7,306 nucleotides of DNA from Lysobacterales bacterium. Its GTDB lineage: Bacteria; Pseudomonadota; Gammaproteobacteria; Xanthomonadales; SZUA-36. The DNA lies in NCBI GenBank assembly GCA_026196445.1, contig JAPHTE010000229.1:1-7306 (forward strand), read 5' to 3'. The notes below the pieces were generated by a model. It ran no database searches. It had not been told where the DNA came from and was given only the letters and a program-made list of their open reading frames with translations. Below, piece by piece: positions 1 through 6,089 of the stretch (position 1 is the first letter of the stretch; every line of letters starts with the position of its first letter). The position numbers were made by a program, and so were the translations under genes.

Positions 1-1241
1 GCCTCGTCCAGACGATCCAGGCTGCTCAGCAACACGGCTGCGCTACGCAGAATGTAAGTATTCGACGGGTCAAGCTCCAGCGCTCTCTGATAGTGGCGGG
101 CCGCCTTGGCCACGTCGTTATCGAAACCGTAAGCAACCCAGCCGAGGTTGGCGTGGGCCGGGGCATAATCCGGATCAATCTCCAAAGCCTTTTCAGCCGC
201 TAACCTGGCGCGGGGGAAACCTTCCTTCATCGGCAACCAGCCATTCATCGCCTGGTTGGTGTAGTTCGTGGCCAGACCGCTCCAGGCGGCGGCGATATCC
301 TCCTCGATAGCCAGAGCCTGAAAATAGAGATCGTTCGAGCGTTGCAGGCTCGCTTTATTATATTGGCGGCCCAGGAACCGCGCCTGCAGGTACAGGGTGT
401 AGGCCTGTGCGTCAATCTGGCTGGAGGTCGGTGCTTGCCCCAGTAATTTCACTTTCAAATGCTGCACTACCGTGCGCGCGATATCGTCCTGTATGGCAAA
501 AATATCACCCAGTTCCCGATCATAAGTATCCGACCAGAGGTGTGTATCGGAACGTGCATCGATCAACTGGACCGTTATCCGCACTCTCTCCCCGGCCTTG
601 CGCACTGAGCCTTCCAGCACGTGCGCCACGTGCAGCTTGCTGGCTACCGTGGGAATGTCGAAATCCTTGCCCTTAAACGAAAACGCCGATGAACGCGAGA
701 TTACGTGCAAATCGCTCACCTTGGTCAACAGGTTCAGCAGTTCTTCGGAAATTCCATCAGAAAAGTATTCATTGGACGCATCGTCGCTCATGTTGACAAA
801 CGGCATGACGGCGATGGAATTGGCCGGGTAAACTGGTGCCGCCATCTCAGACTGTTGTGCTTCCATGCCAGGTTTTGCAATAGCATCGGTTGCTGGCTCA
901 GCCGTGGCTTCGAAGGCTGACCAAATCCACACAATGGCGATAAAAACCAATGCCACCACGGCCAGGCTACTCGCGACCACGTCCATGCGCCGGGCGGAGG
1001 AGCGTGCTACCGATGCGTCTCGTATCAAGCCTTCGGGGGTTAACACGTAAGACCACGCAATTACCAGTGCAGGCAGGAAACCGAGCGCCAATACGATCAA
1101 CAGGAATCGGATATTTGCTGCAGGCCAGCCAAAATACGGAAACACCTTGATGGCCAGCCCAGCCAACAAACACGCCCCGGCCAGGTACGCGACAGCAAAC
1201 CGGATGACGTTACGCCGTTTGAGTTCACCGTAAAGCGACAT
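1..1241 (-). CDS. TolB-like/TPR membrane protein, paralogue A (C-terminus beyond the left edge)
   Basis: An open frame of 413 codons runs without a stop from an ATG at 1241 to the window edge. It starts MSLYGELKRRNVIRFAVAYL. Three hydrophobic segments (about residues 14-34, 45-66 and 87-108) suggest a cytoplasmic N-terminus and a periplasmic remainder. A variable linker (about 109-138) leads to a TolB-like N-terminal domain of the COG5616 type (about 142-273, with SIAVMPFVNMSDDASNEYFS and ITVQLIDARSDTHLW). TPR-like helices follow, with AW-SGLATNY and RALELDPSNTYIL visible. The neighbouring full-length paralogue has 596 residues, so roughly 180 residues should lie outside the window. The start is supported by near-identity with the paralogue's first 14 residues. 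It lies 6 bp after that gene's stop with no clear Shine-Dalgarno sequence, so translational coupling is likely. No catalytic residues are recognised; a scaffold or sensory envelope role is an inference. The cyclase or winged-helix domain fused to this module in some relatives is absent. Confidence 0.88.
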   Translation of the reverse strand, partial: MSLYGELKRRNVIRFAVAYLAGACLLAGLAIKVFPYFGWPAANIRFLLIVLALGFLPALVIAWSYVLTPEGLIRDASVARSSARRMDVVASSLAVVALVFIAIVWIWSAFEATAEPATDAIAKPGMEAQQSEMAAPVYPANSIAVMPFVNMSDDASNEYFSDGISEELLNLLTKVSDLHVISRSSAFSFKGKDFDIPTVASKLHVAHVLEGSVRKAGERVRITVQLIDARSDTHLWSDTYDRELGDIFAIQDDIARTVVQHLKVKLLGQAPTSSQIDAQAYTLYLQARFLGRQYNKASLQRSNDLYFQALAIEEDIAAAWSGLATNYTNQAMNGWLPMKEGFPRARLAAEKALEIDPDYAPAHANLGWVAYGFDNDVAKAARHYQRALELDPSNTYILRSAAVLLSSLDRLDE

Positions 1242-1247
1242 GGTCGG

Positions 1248-3038
1248 TTACGGCAACGACACGTTGAACCCGATCGCAGCCAGTTGGTCGGGGGCAACAC
1301 CCGCGCTTTCGAGCGCCGGCAACCAACGCGGATCGTCGTGAATATTGGCAAATTCAGGCTGGTGGGCCATCTGGGTCAGGCCGGAGTCGCGGTACTCTGC
1401 CGCCTTGGCCAGCCATTCAAATGCACGGTCGTTCTCTCCCAGGTAAGCCAGCACATAGGCGATGTTGTAAGCAGAATTGAATTCGTATTTTTCAATCAGC
1501 TCACGCAGTGCTTCAGTCGATTTCCCATCCTCCCCCAGCGCGTGGTAGGCGATGGCGCGGCCTTCCAATTGCTTGGCCGCATGCTTCTCCTGCAACATTT
1601 CTTCCAGCGCTGCCTCCGGTTGACCCTTCAGTAACAGCGCCACACCCCTCCGGTAGTGCGCGGAAGTGTATTCCGGGCTTAGCATCAACGTGGTTCCAAA
1701 AGCCGAGAGAGCCTCGTCCAGTTGTCCTGCCCACAGGTAAGCAAAACCGATGTAATAGTGGCTTTCCGGGTTCGCCGGGTCACGTTCGATCGTGTATTTC
1801 CCGATCCGGATTGCATCATCCATACGGCCAAGGCGGTAGGCCATTACGATCGCCCGGTGGAGGATTTCGGGATTGGTCGGCTCGAGTTTCAAGGCGTGTT
1901 GCAAGTGCTGAGCCGCAACAGCGAGGTCGCGATCGTAGGTCAATTCAATCCTGCTAAGGTGCGCGTACGCCGGCGCGTGATCCGCATCCAGTTCCAGGGC
2001 CCGCTGGGAAGCCTCACGGGCCAGGTGCGTACTTTCTTCACGACTCAGCTGGCCATGTAAATACAGGTTCAGGTAACTGTTGGCAAGGCCGCTCCAGGCT
2101 GAGGCGTAGCGAGGCTCAACCGCCAGTGCTTGCTGGTACAGCGCAATTGACTGCTCGGTCGTCGTGGCTGTTCCCCGGTTGCCAAGGTGACGCGCCTGCA
2201 GATAGAGCATGTATGCCGCCGGATCGACTTCCTCGCTGGTTGGTGACTCGCCCAGCAAGGTGACTTTCAACTGTTCCACAACCGTCGAGGCGATTTCGTC
2301 CTGTATCGCGAAGATGTCATCCAGTTCCCGGTCGAATGTCTCAGACCACAGATGCGTATCGGAACGCGCATCGATCAATTGCACGGTAATGCGCACCCTA
2401 TCACCTGCCCTGCGCACGGAACCTTCAAGGACATGCGCCACGTTGAGCTGGGCAGCAATCGTGGGTATGTCCAGGTCCTTGCCTTTAAACGAGAAAGCGG
2501 AAGAGCGTGAAATCACGCGGAGTTTGTGGACCCGCGCCAGCAGGTTGAGCAACTCTTCCGATATACCATCTGAAAAGTATTCGTTGCTGGCATCATCGCT
2601 CATATTGACAAATGGCAGCACGGCGATCGAATGGGCCGGGTATTGGGTTGTGGCCAGTCCATTTGCAGCCACGCGATCCTGCGTGACGGAATTTGACTCG
2701 ATGGGCCCGCCGGCAAACCAAAAATGGCCGGCCAGGAATAACGACAGCGCCGCAATGACCAGGGCCATTATGAAAACGTCCAGGGGTTTTGCTGAGGATT
2801 GCGTTATGGGCGTATCACGGATCACACCCCCGGGTGTGATGACAAATAACCAGGCGACAACCATGGTTGGCAAAAAACCGAGCGCCAATACGATTACCAG
2901 AAAATGGGTCCACCAGTCGGAAACGCCGAGGTACGGGAACGTAACTGCGGCCAGTAAAGTCAGTAACCAGCCCCCCACCAAATAGACGACGGCTACCCGG
3001 ATAACATTGCGGCGCTTGAGCTCACCGTAAAGCGACAT
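1248..3038 (-). CDS. TolB-like/TPR membrane protein, paralogue B (complete)
   Basis: Complete 596-residue protein starting MSLYGELKRRNVIRVAVVYL. Predicted membrane helices lie at about 13-34, 44-66 and 87-108, with the loop ending TPGGVIRD between the second and third. The long C-terminal part is therefore probably periplasmic. A TolB-like N-terminal domain (COG5616 type) covers about 136-263 and includes SIAVLPFVNMSDDASNEYFS, GSVRRAGDRVRITVQLIDAR and DTHLWSETFDRELDDIFAIQ. TPR-like repeats fill about 273-545, for example AIALYQQALAVEPRYASAW and QLDEALSAFGTTLMLSPEY. The tail PEFANIHDDPRWLPALESAG is typical of this family. The ATG lies 15 bp after the upstream gene's stop, with a weak GGTGA just before it, which points to an operon. 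Relatives with the same N-terminus are common in gammaproteobacteria and usually annotated only as TPR proteins. Function is unknown; protein-protein scaffolding in envelope signalling is the reasonable guess. Confidence 0.92.
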   Translation of the reverse strand: MSLYGELKRRNVIRVAVVYLVGGWLLTLLAAVTFPYLGVSDWWTHFLVIVLALGFLPTMVVAWLFVITPGGVIRDTPITQSSAKPLDVFIMALVIAALSLFLAGHFWFAGGPIESNSVTQDRVAANGLATTQYPAHSIAVLPFVNMSDDASNEYFSDGISEELLNLLARVHKLRVISRSSAFSFKGKDLDIPTIAAQLNVAHVLEGSVRRAGDRVRITVQLIDARSDTHLWSETFDRELDDIFAIQDEIASTVVEQLKVTLLGESPTSEEVDPAAYMLYLQARHLGNRGTATTTEQSIALYQQALAVEPRYASAWSGLANSYLNLYLHGQLSREESTHLAREASQRALELDADHAPAYAHLSRIELTYDRDLAVAAQHLQHALKLEPTNPEILHRAIVMAYRLGRMDDAIRIGKYTIERDPANPESHYYIGFAYLWAGQLDEALSAFGTTLMLSPEYTSAHYRRGVALLLKGQPEAALEEMLQEKHAAKQLEGRAIAYHALGEDGKSTEALRELIEKYEFNSAYNIAYVLAYLGENDRAFEWLAKAAEYRDSGLTQMAHQPEFANIHDDPRWLPALESAGVAPDQLAAIGFNVSLP

Positions 3039-3053
3039 GACTCACCACGTCCA

Positions 3054-4028
3054 TCAACAACATTCCCTCGAGTCATCGCTGTCATCCGACATTTTTGCAT
3101 CTTCGGGGAAGGTATTGCGGATGATATCCTTCAGCTGTTGCTTTGCTTCGTCTAGCTTGTCCGCCTCCCAGATCACCCCCTGTTTCTGGCTGACATCAAA
3201 ATGAATGCCATTTTCGGGATCATCGAAGAAAGACTTTTCACACAGGTAGATAACAGGTTTGCCAAGGCCTTCGGCAAAACCGGCTTCCCAGTAGGCGCCC
3301 GGGTTGTTGTATGTCAACTCCGCGACCAGGTACTTGGAACGGCGTATCTCTACCTGCATCCGGTGCGATATCGAACCCGCCTTGGGGTTGTCGTCCAGGC
3401 GCTCCAGCGGCAAACCGGTCTGCTCGGCCGCCGGCTTCCAGCACTCATAGAAGATCCTCGTTAAAGCCTCGTAACCGAACGGCATCGCCATGAAGCCCTG
3501 GTCACGCGCTTCGACACCCTTGGCCAGTTGCGCAAAACGGTCCCAGCCCTTGATCGTCAGCACGATGCTGGCGCTCTGGCTGCCGAGTGAACCGACGATG
3601 ACATTCTCCTCGACCAAACCCCTGATGAGGAACATGACATCGTGGGATTCAATGGCGCCGATCAGGAAAAGGACCTTCAGGTACAGCAGTTCGATCCGGT
3701 CACCTGCACTTTTTTGCTGGCAACCGAGATAATAAATGAGGTTTTCGACCTGTTCCGCCACGCTTGGCAGGTAGTCCCCTTCCAGCGTTTTGCGGAGACT
3801 GGCTTCATTCCAGACTTTTTCGGGGTTGGACTTGCGGATGGCGTATCCCAGCACGGCTTTTTGACGGTCGCTGTAATCAGCTGCGACTGACCCGCCCCGG
3901 ACGCCCTGCAACCAGGTGTTTTCCAGCGCGAACCGTCCGCAACGCGGGCAATCGACCCAGGTTTTTACCTCTTCAGTCTGGCAGGCGACATCGTTGCCGC
4001 CCCATTTGCATACCGGACATCTTTCCAT
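3054..4028 (-). CDS. Zinc-ribbon protein with a nucleoside 2-deoxyribosyltransferase/TIR-like domain
   Basis: Complete 324-residue soluble protein. The N-terminus carries two CxxC knuckles (CPVC at 4-7, CPRC at 27-30), which should form a zinc ribbon. The middle is helical and contains SIVLTIKGWDRFAQL (154-168), resembling the LT-x-x-GW-x-R segment of winged-helix modules. The C-terminal domain (about 175-305) fits the nucleoside 2-deoxyribosyltransferase-like/TIR-like fold: GFMAMPFG (178-185), ERLDDNP (209-215), then VAELTYNNPGAYWEAGFAEGLGKPVIYL in two parts at 235-250 and 251-262. Glu248 sits where the family nucleophile lies; the usual DLT aspartate is Glu237 here. The tail is acidic (SDDSDDS) and ends in Cys-Cys. 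The start has a GAGAGG-like ribosome site 8 bp upstream. The gene heads a three-gene cluster. Cleavage of a nucleoside, nucleotide or NAD glycosidic bond is an inference from the fold; a non-catalytic ligand-binding role is possible. Confidence 0.8.
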   Translation of the reverse strand: MERCPVCKWGGNDVACQTEEVKTWVDCPRCGRFALENTWLQGVRGGSVAADYSDRQKAVLGYAIRKSNPEKVWNEASLRKTLEGDYLPSVAEQVENLIYYLGCQQKSAGDRIELLYLKVLFLIGAIESHDVMFLIRGLVEENVIVGSLGSQSASIVLTIKGWDRFAQLAKGVEARDQGFMAMPFGYEALTRIFYECWKPAAEQTGLPLERLDDNPKAGSISHRMQVEIRRSKYLVAELTYNNPGAYWEAGFAEGLGKPVIYLCEKSFFDDPENGIHFDVSQKQGVIWEADKLDEAKQQLKDIIRNTFPEDAKMSDDSDDSRECC

Positions 4029-4194
4029 ACACCCTGCCTCTCAGGTATTGCAGCAGGAACGCCGCAGGCCGCAGTTATGGTTCAGGTCCTGTGAACGCGA
4101 GGTTCGCTGCTATTCTCAAAGGTTTTACCAGCCGAAGCAACTTATTTGCCGAATCAGGAGTCATCATCGGTCAATCCAAGGGATGCCTTGGAAA
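4029..4194 (-). promoter_or_regulatory. Intergenic gap upstream of the deoxyribosyltransferase-like/TolB-TPR cluster
   Basis: This 166 bp gap separates the two minus-strand clusters and is the natural place for a promoter. The best pair I find on the minus strand is TTGCTT (4140-4135) and GAGAAT (4117-4112), 17 bp apart, matching 3/6 and 4/6 of the sigma-70 consensus, so it is weak. A second -35-like TTGACC lies at 4174-4169 without a good -10. A tandem 7-mer, GCCGCAG twice, occurs at 4061-4074. I see no coding potential or strong operator-like dyad here. Confidence 0.3.
4175..4192 (-). terminator. Short hairpin after the hydrolase gene, possible weak terminator
   Basis: A perfect 7 bp inverted repeat (TCCAAGG, loop of 4, CCTTGGA) starts 3 bp beyond the hydrolase stop codon on the minus strand. 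The position suits transcription termination or mRNA 3' protection. No U-rich run follows (the next bases on the minus strand read TTGACC), so a classical intrinsic terminator is not supported. It could work with Rho, act as a stability element, or be chance. Confidence 0.3.
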
Positions 4195-5196
4195 TCAAAT
4201 ACTGCAATCGAGCATGCGGGCCGCGATCAGGTCATCAGCCCAGCAATCCATTTTCCAATTCTGCAGGAACGCGCAATGCCCGCCGTAACGCGTGATCAAT
4301 AACTCGATATTTTCATTGTCCGGCAGGTTCCGGAAATCACTGACGGGTATCACCATGTCGTCTTCGGACGTCAGTATGGTGGTTGGCACCTGCATGGCCG
4401 CCAGGCGGTCGCCGGCAACCGAGTAACCTTCAAAATAATCCTCCAGCGTATCGAATTCGTAATAACGGGTGGCCATGAAGTCGGTTTTCTGACGCAGCCC
4501 CGCAAGCCCGTACCATGTCCCGTAGTCGTAAGCATCGGGGAATCGTGCCTGCTTGAGACGCATGGACCTGGCCCATTTTTTTACATAATATTCTTCGTAC
4601 TTGCCACCCGGGCCACTTTCCATAGCCACCAGTGTATTGGCTGGTGAGATGACAGGAGACACCGCCACCACGCGCCGCAACGCAAGGCCCGCAGAGGGAG
4701 CACGCAAGCCGACCCGCAGGGCAAAATTGCCACCCAGCGAATAGCCGGCCAGCATCCATCCTGCACTACCGGTACGTTGCTCGATTTCCTTGACCGCGTG
4801 CACGACCTCGTCCAGCCGGCACGAGTGAAAAATACCCGGGTTCATGTCGTGCGTGCCGCCGTGGTCGCGGAAATTTAACCGGAAAATGTCAAAACCCTGG
4901 TCAAACAACGCACCGCCAACGCTGATGACGTAGTTGGAACTGCTGCTGCCCTCCCAACCATGAAACAGGATCACCAGCCCCCTGCTTTGCGCCGGTTGCG
5001 CCGAATAGTACCCCAGCAGACGCACGCCATCACCACCGTCCACGATCCACTTCTGACCCGCCTCCAGCATGGATCTCGAGCGATTACTGACAATCCGGCG
5101 CCGGTAGACGCCGCTGTTGAGCACCGATTGTGTGTGCGTGTTGCGCAGGCCAAACGCGGGGTAAAACAATTCCGGGTTCAAATTGTCTTGTTTCAT
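4195..5196 (-). CDS. Alpha/beta hydrolase, YheT family (COG0429-like)
   Basis: Complete 333-residue protein of the AB-hydrolase-4/YheT group, probably cytoplasmic (no signal peptide). The family's N-terminal hallmark is present as YPAFGLRNTHTQS (12-24). HGWEGSS (79-85) is the oxyanion-hole loop. The nucleophile elbow is AGYSLGGNF (150-158) with Ser153. The acid is probably Asp280 in TSEDDMVIP, and the base His307 in YGGHCAF. The triad is complete, so an active esterase, thioesterase or related hydrolase is expected; the substrate cannot be read from the sequence and is poorly known for the family. The length is usual. The ATG lies 15 bp after the acyltransferase stop codon, with only a weak GAGCAAG purine stretch between them, so the two are probably one transcript. 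The pairing suggests an acyl-lipid or acyl-ester substrate, which is an inference from context. Confidence 0.88.
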   Translation of the reverse strand: MKQDNLNPELFYPAFGLRNTHTQSVLNSGVYRRRIVSNRSRSMLEAGQKWIVDGGDGVRLLGYYSAQPAQSRGLVILFHGWEGSSSSNYVISVGGALFDQGFDIFRLNFRDHGGTHDMNPGIFHSCRLDEVVHAVKEIEQRTGSAGWMLAGYSLGGNFALRVGLRAPSAGLALRRVVAVSPVISPANTLVAMESGPGGKYEEYYVKKWARSMRLKQARFPDAYDYGTWYGLAGLRQKTDFMATRYYEFDTLEDYFEGYSVAGDRLAAMQVPTTILTSEDDMVIPVSDFRNLPDNENIELLITRYGGHCAFLQNWKMDCWADDLIAARMLDCSI

Positions 5197-5211
5197 TGCT
5201 GTACTTGCTCG

Positions 5212-5979
5212 CTAGGACTCGTAGGCATTGATCACTGCCGCCCTCGATGCTTCCGCCAGTTCACGGCGTGGCTTGCCGGCGGCCTCGATCGGCGGCAGGA
5301 AACACAGCTCTGCCGTAACACCCTTCCGCGCCAGCACGCGAATGATATTCCTCATCATGCTCTCGCCCACACGGAAGGAAAAATCGTGATCCTGCTGCCC
5401 ATTTTGCATATATCGGATCATGACCGGTTGCACCGGGCAACCCACCTCGACAGCGGGACGGTACATGCGGGCGTGGAAGACACGCACCTCCTTCACGCCG
5501 GGCTTGATGCCGCCTTCGGGAAAGATGGTCACGGCCCGGCCCTCCAGCAAACGCTGCTCCATGGCATGCGCGACACCGGTGGCCGAATCATGGCTGCCGC
5601 GTTGATGGAAAATCGTGCCGCCGGCACGGGCAATGAAGCTGAAAATCGGCCATTGCTCGATTTCCGCCTTGCCTACGAACCCCATAGCGCAGGCACTGTG
5701 CACTACCGGAATGTCCAGCCACGAAATATGGTTGGCAGTAAACAGCACCGCCCCGCTGACCGGAGCGCCCGTGATCTCGACCTTGATCCCGAACAGCCAG
5801 GCCAGGCTCCTCGCAAGCCGCACGGCTGCCTGGTCCGCTTTTGTTGCGCCCTCTCCTGTTTTGCGGTTGCGGTTACGGCTGATCAAAAACACCGTTGGCA
5901 TCAGCAGGAACAGCAGAAAACCGGTTAACATCAGGCTGCGGAAAACAAACCGGGGAATGGCGGCAACAATGGAAAGCAT
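5212..5979 (-). CDS. Lysophospholipid acyltransferase, PlsC/LPLAT family
   Basis: Complete 255-residue protein that should transfer an acyl chain from acyl-ACP or acyl-CoA to a lysolipid such as 1-acylglycerol-3-phosphate or lyso-ornithine lipid at the inner membrane. An N-terminal membrane helix spans about 11-34, followed by the basic stretch RNRNRK. The four acyltransferase blocks appear in order: NHISWLD (83-89, catalytic His84 and Asp89), VGKAEI then FHQRG (102-107 and 124-128), FPEGG (153-157) and CPVQPVMI (181-188). The third block reads FPEGGIKPG where PlsC usually has FPEGTRS, and FHARM follows as in OlsA-like members, so plsC itself cannot be assigned confidently. The gene leads the pair with the YheT-like hydrolase and is divergent from the reductase. 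No strong Shine-Dalgarno lies before the ATG; GGGAG is about 15 bp upstream. The start is supported by the membrane helix that follows it. Confidence 0.9.
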   Translation of the reverse strand: MLSIVAAIPRFVFRSLMLTGFLLFLLMPTVFLISRNRNRKTGEGATKADQAAVRLARSLAWLFGIKVEITGAPVSGAVLFTANHISWLDIPVVHSACAMGFVGKAEIEQWPIFSFIARAGGTIFHQRGSHDSATGVAHAMEQRLLEGRAVTIFPEGGIKPGVKEVRVFHARMYRPAVEVGCPVQPVMIRYMQNGQQDHDFSFRVGESMMRNIIRVLARKGVTAELCFLPPIEAAGKPRRELAEASRAAVINAYES

Positions 5980-6089
5980 GGCTCGGTGATCGTGCTCCCG
6001 GCTTTCAGAAAAGTGGCGAAAAGGTTAACACATCAGCGACAATGTGCACCCGTTCATTTTTTGCCATTGATTACACAGCCAATAATTTA
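5980..6089. promoter_or_regulatory. Divergent intergenic region between acyltransferase and reductase
   Basis: These 110 bp must hold the promoters for both directions unless transcription enters from further away. The half next to the reductase is A/T-rich (6051-6092). AATAAT at 6081-6086 matches a -10 box at five of six positions but is only 3 bp from the ATG, which would put the transcript start at or beyond the start codon. TTGCCA lies at 6061-6066. GTTAAC at 6024-6029 is a 6 bp palindrome. I see no convincing operator or riboswitch. Confidence 0.4.

Larger units (their letters stand above)
1..3038 (-). repeat. Diverged tandem gene duplication of the TolB-TPR gene
   Basis: The two adjacent genes are co-directional copies of one ancestor. 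Their first 14 residues are identical. By my hand alignment 109 of 132 residues match over the TolB-like domain, including identical SRSSAFSFKGKD and ITVQLIDARSDTHLW blocks. Short DNA stretches remain identical, for example 1078-1097 against 2875-2894. The third membrane helix, the following linker and the TPR region differ far more. The copies are therefore old and apparently kept for different roles, not a recent or assembly duplication. Confidence 0.85.

Noticed and set aside
2209..2985. A 258-codon open frame on the plus strand.
   Set aside because: It is antisense to the conserved TolB-like and membrane part of paralogue B. A similar but shorter frame appears opposite the same part of paralogue A, as expected of a shadow of the duplication.
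1..3038. Possible assembly artefact behind the tandem paralogues.
   Set aside because: The copies differ throughout in DNA and protein, and only short stretches are identical, so this is a real diverged duplication.
4960..5928. A 322-codon open frame on the plus strand.
   Set aside because: It lies opposite the hydrolase and acyltransferase genes and across their junction, both of which have full motif sets. Its composition is rich in His, Arg and Gln with no recognisable domain, so it is an antisense shadow.
6067..6084. A possible FNR/ANR-like box near TTGATTACACAGCCAA.
   Set aside because: Only the left TTGAT half fits; the right half should be ATCAA and is not, leaving just a 4 bp dyad (ATTG/CAAT) that is expected by chance.
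5895..6089. A 65-codon N-terminal extension of the reductase.
   Set aside because: Most of it overlaps the 5' end of the acyltransferase on the other strand, no ribosome site precedes it, and the ferredoxin domain begins naturally at 6090.
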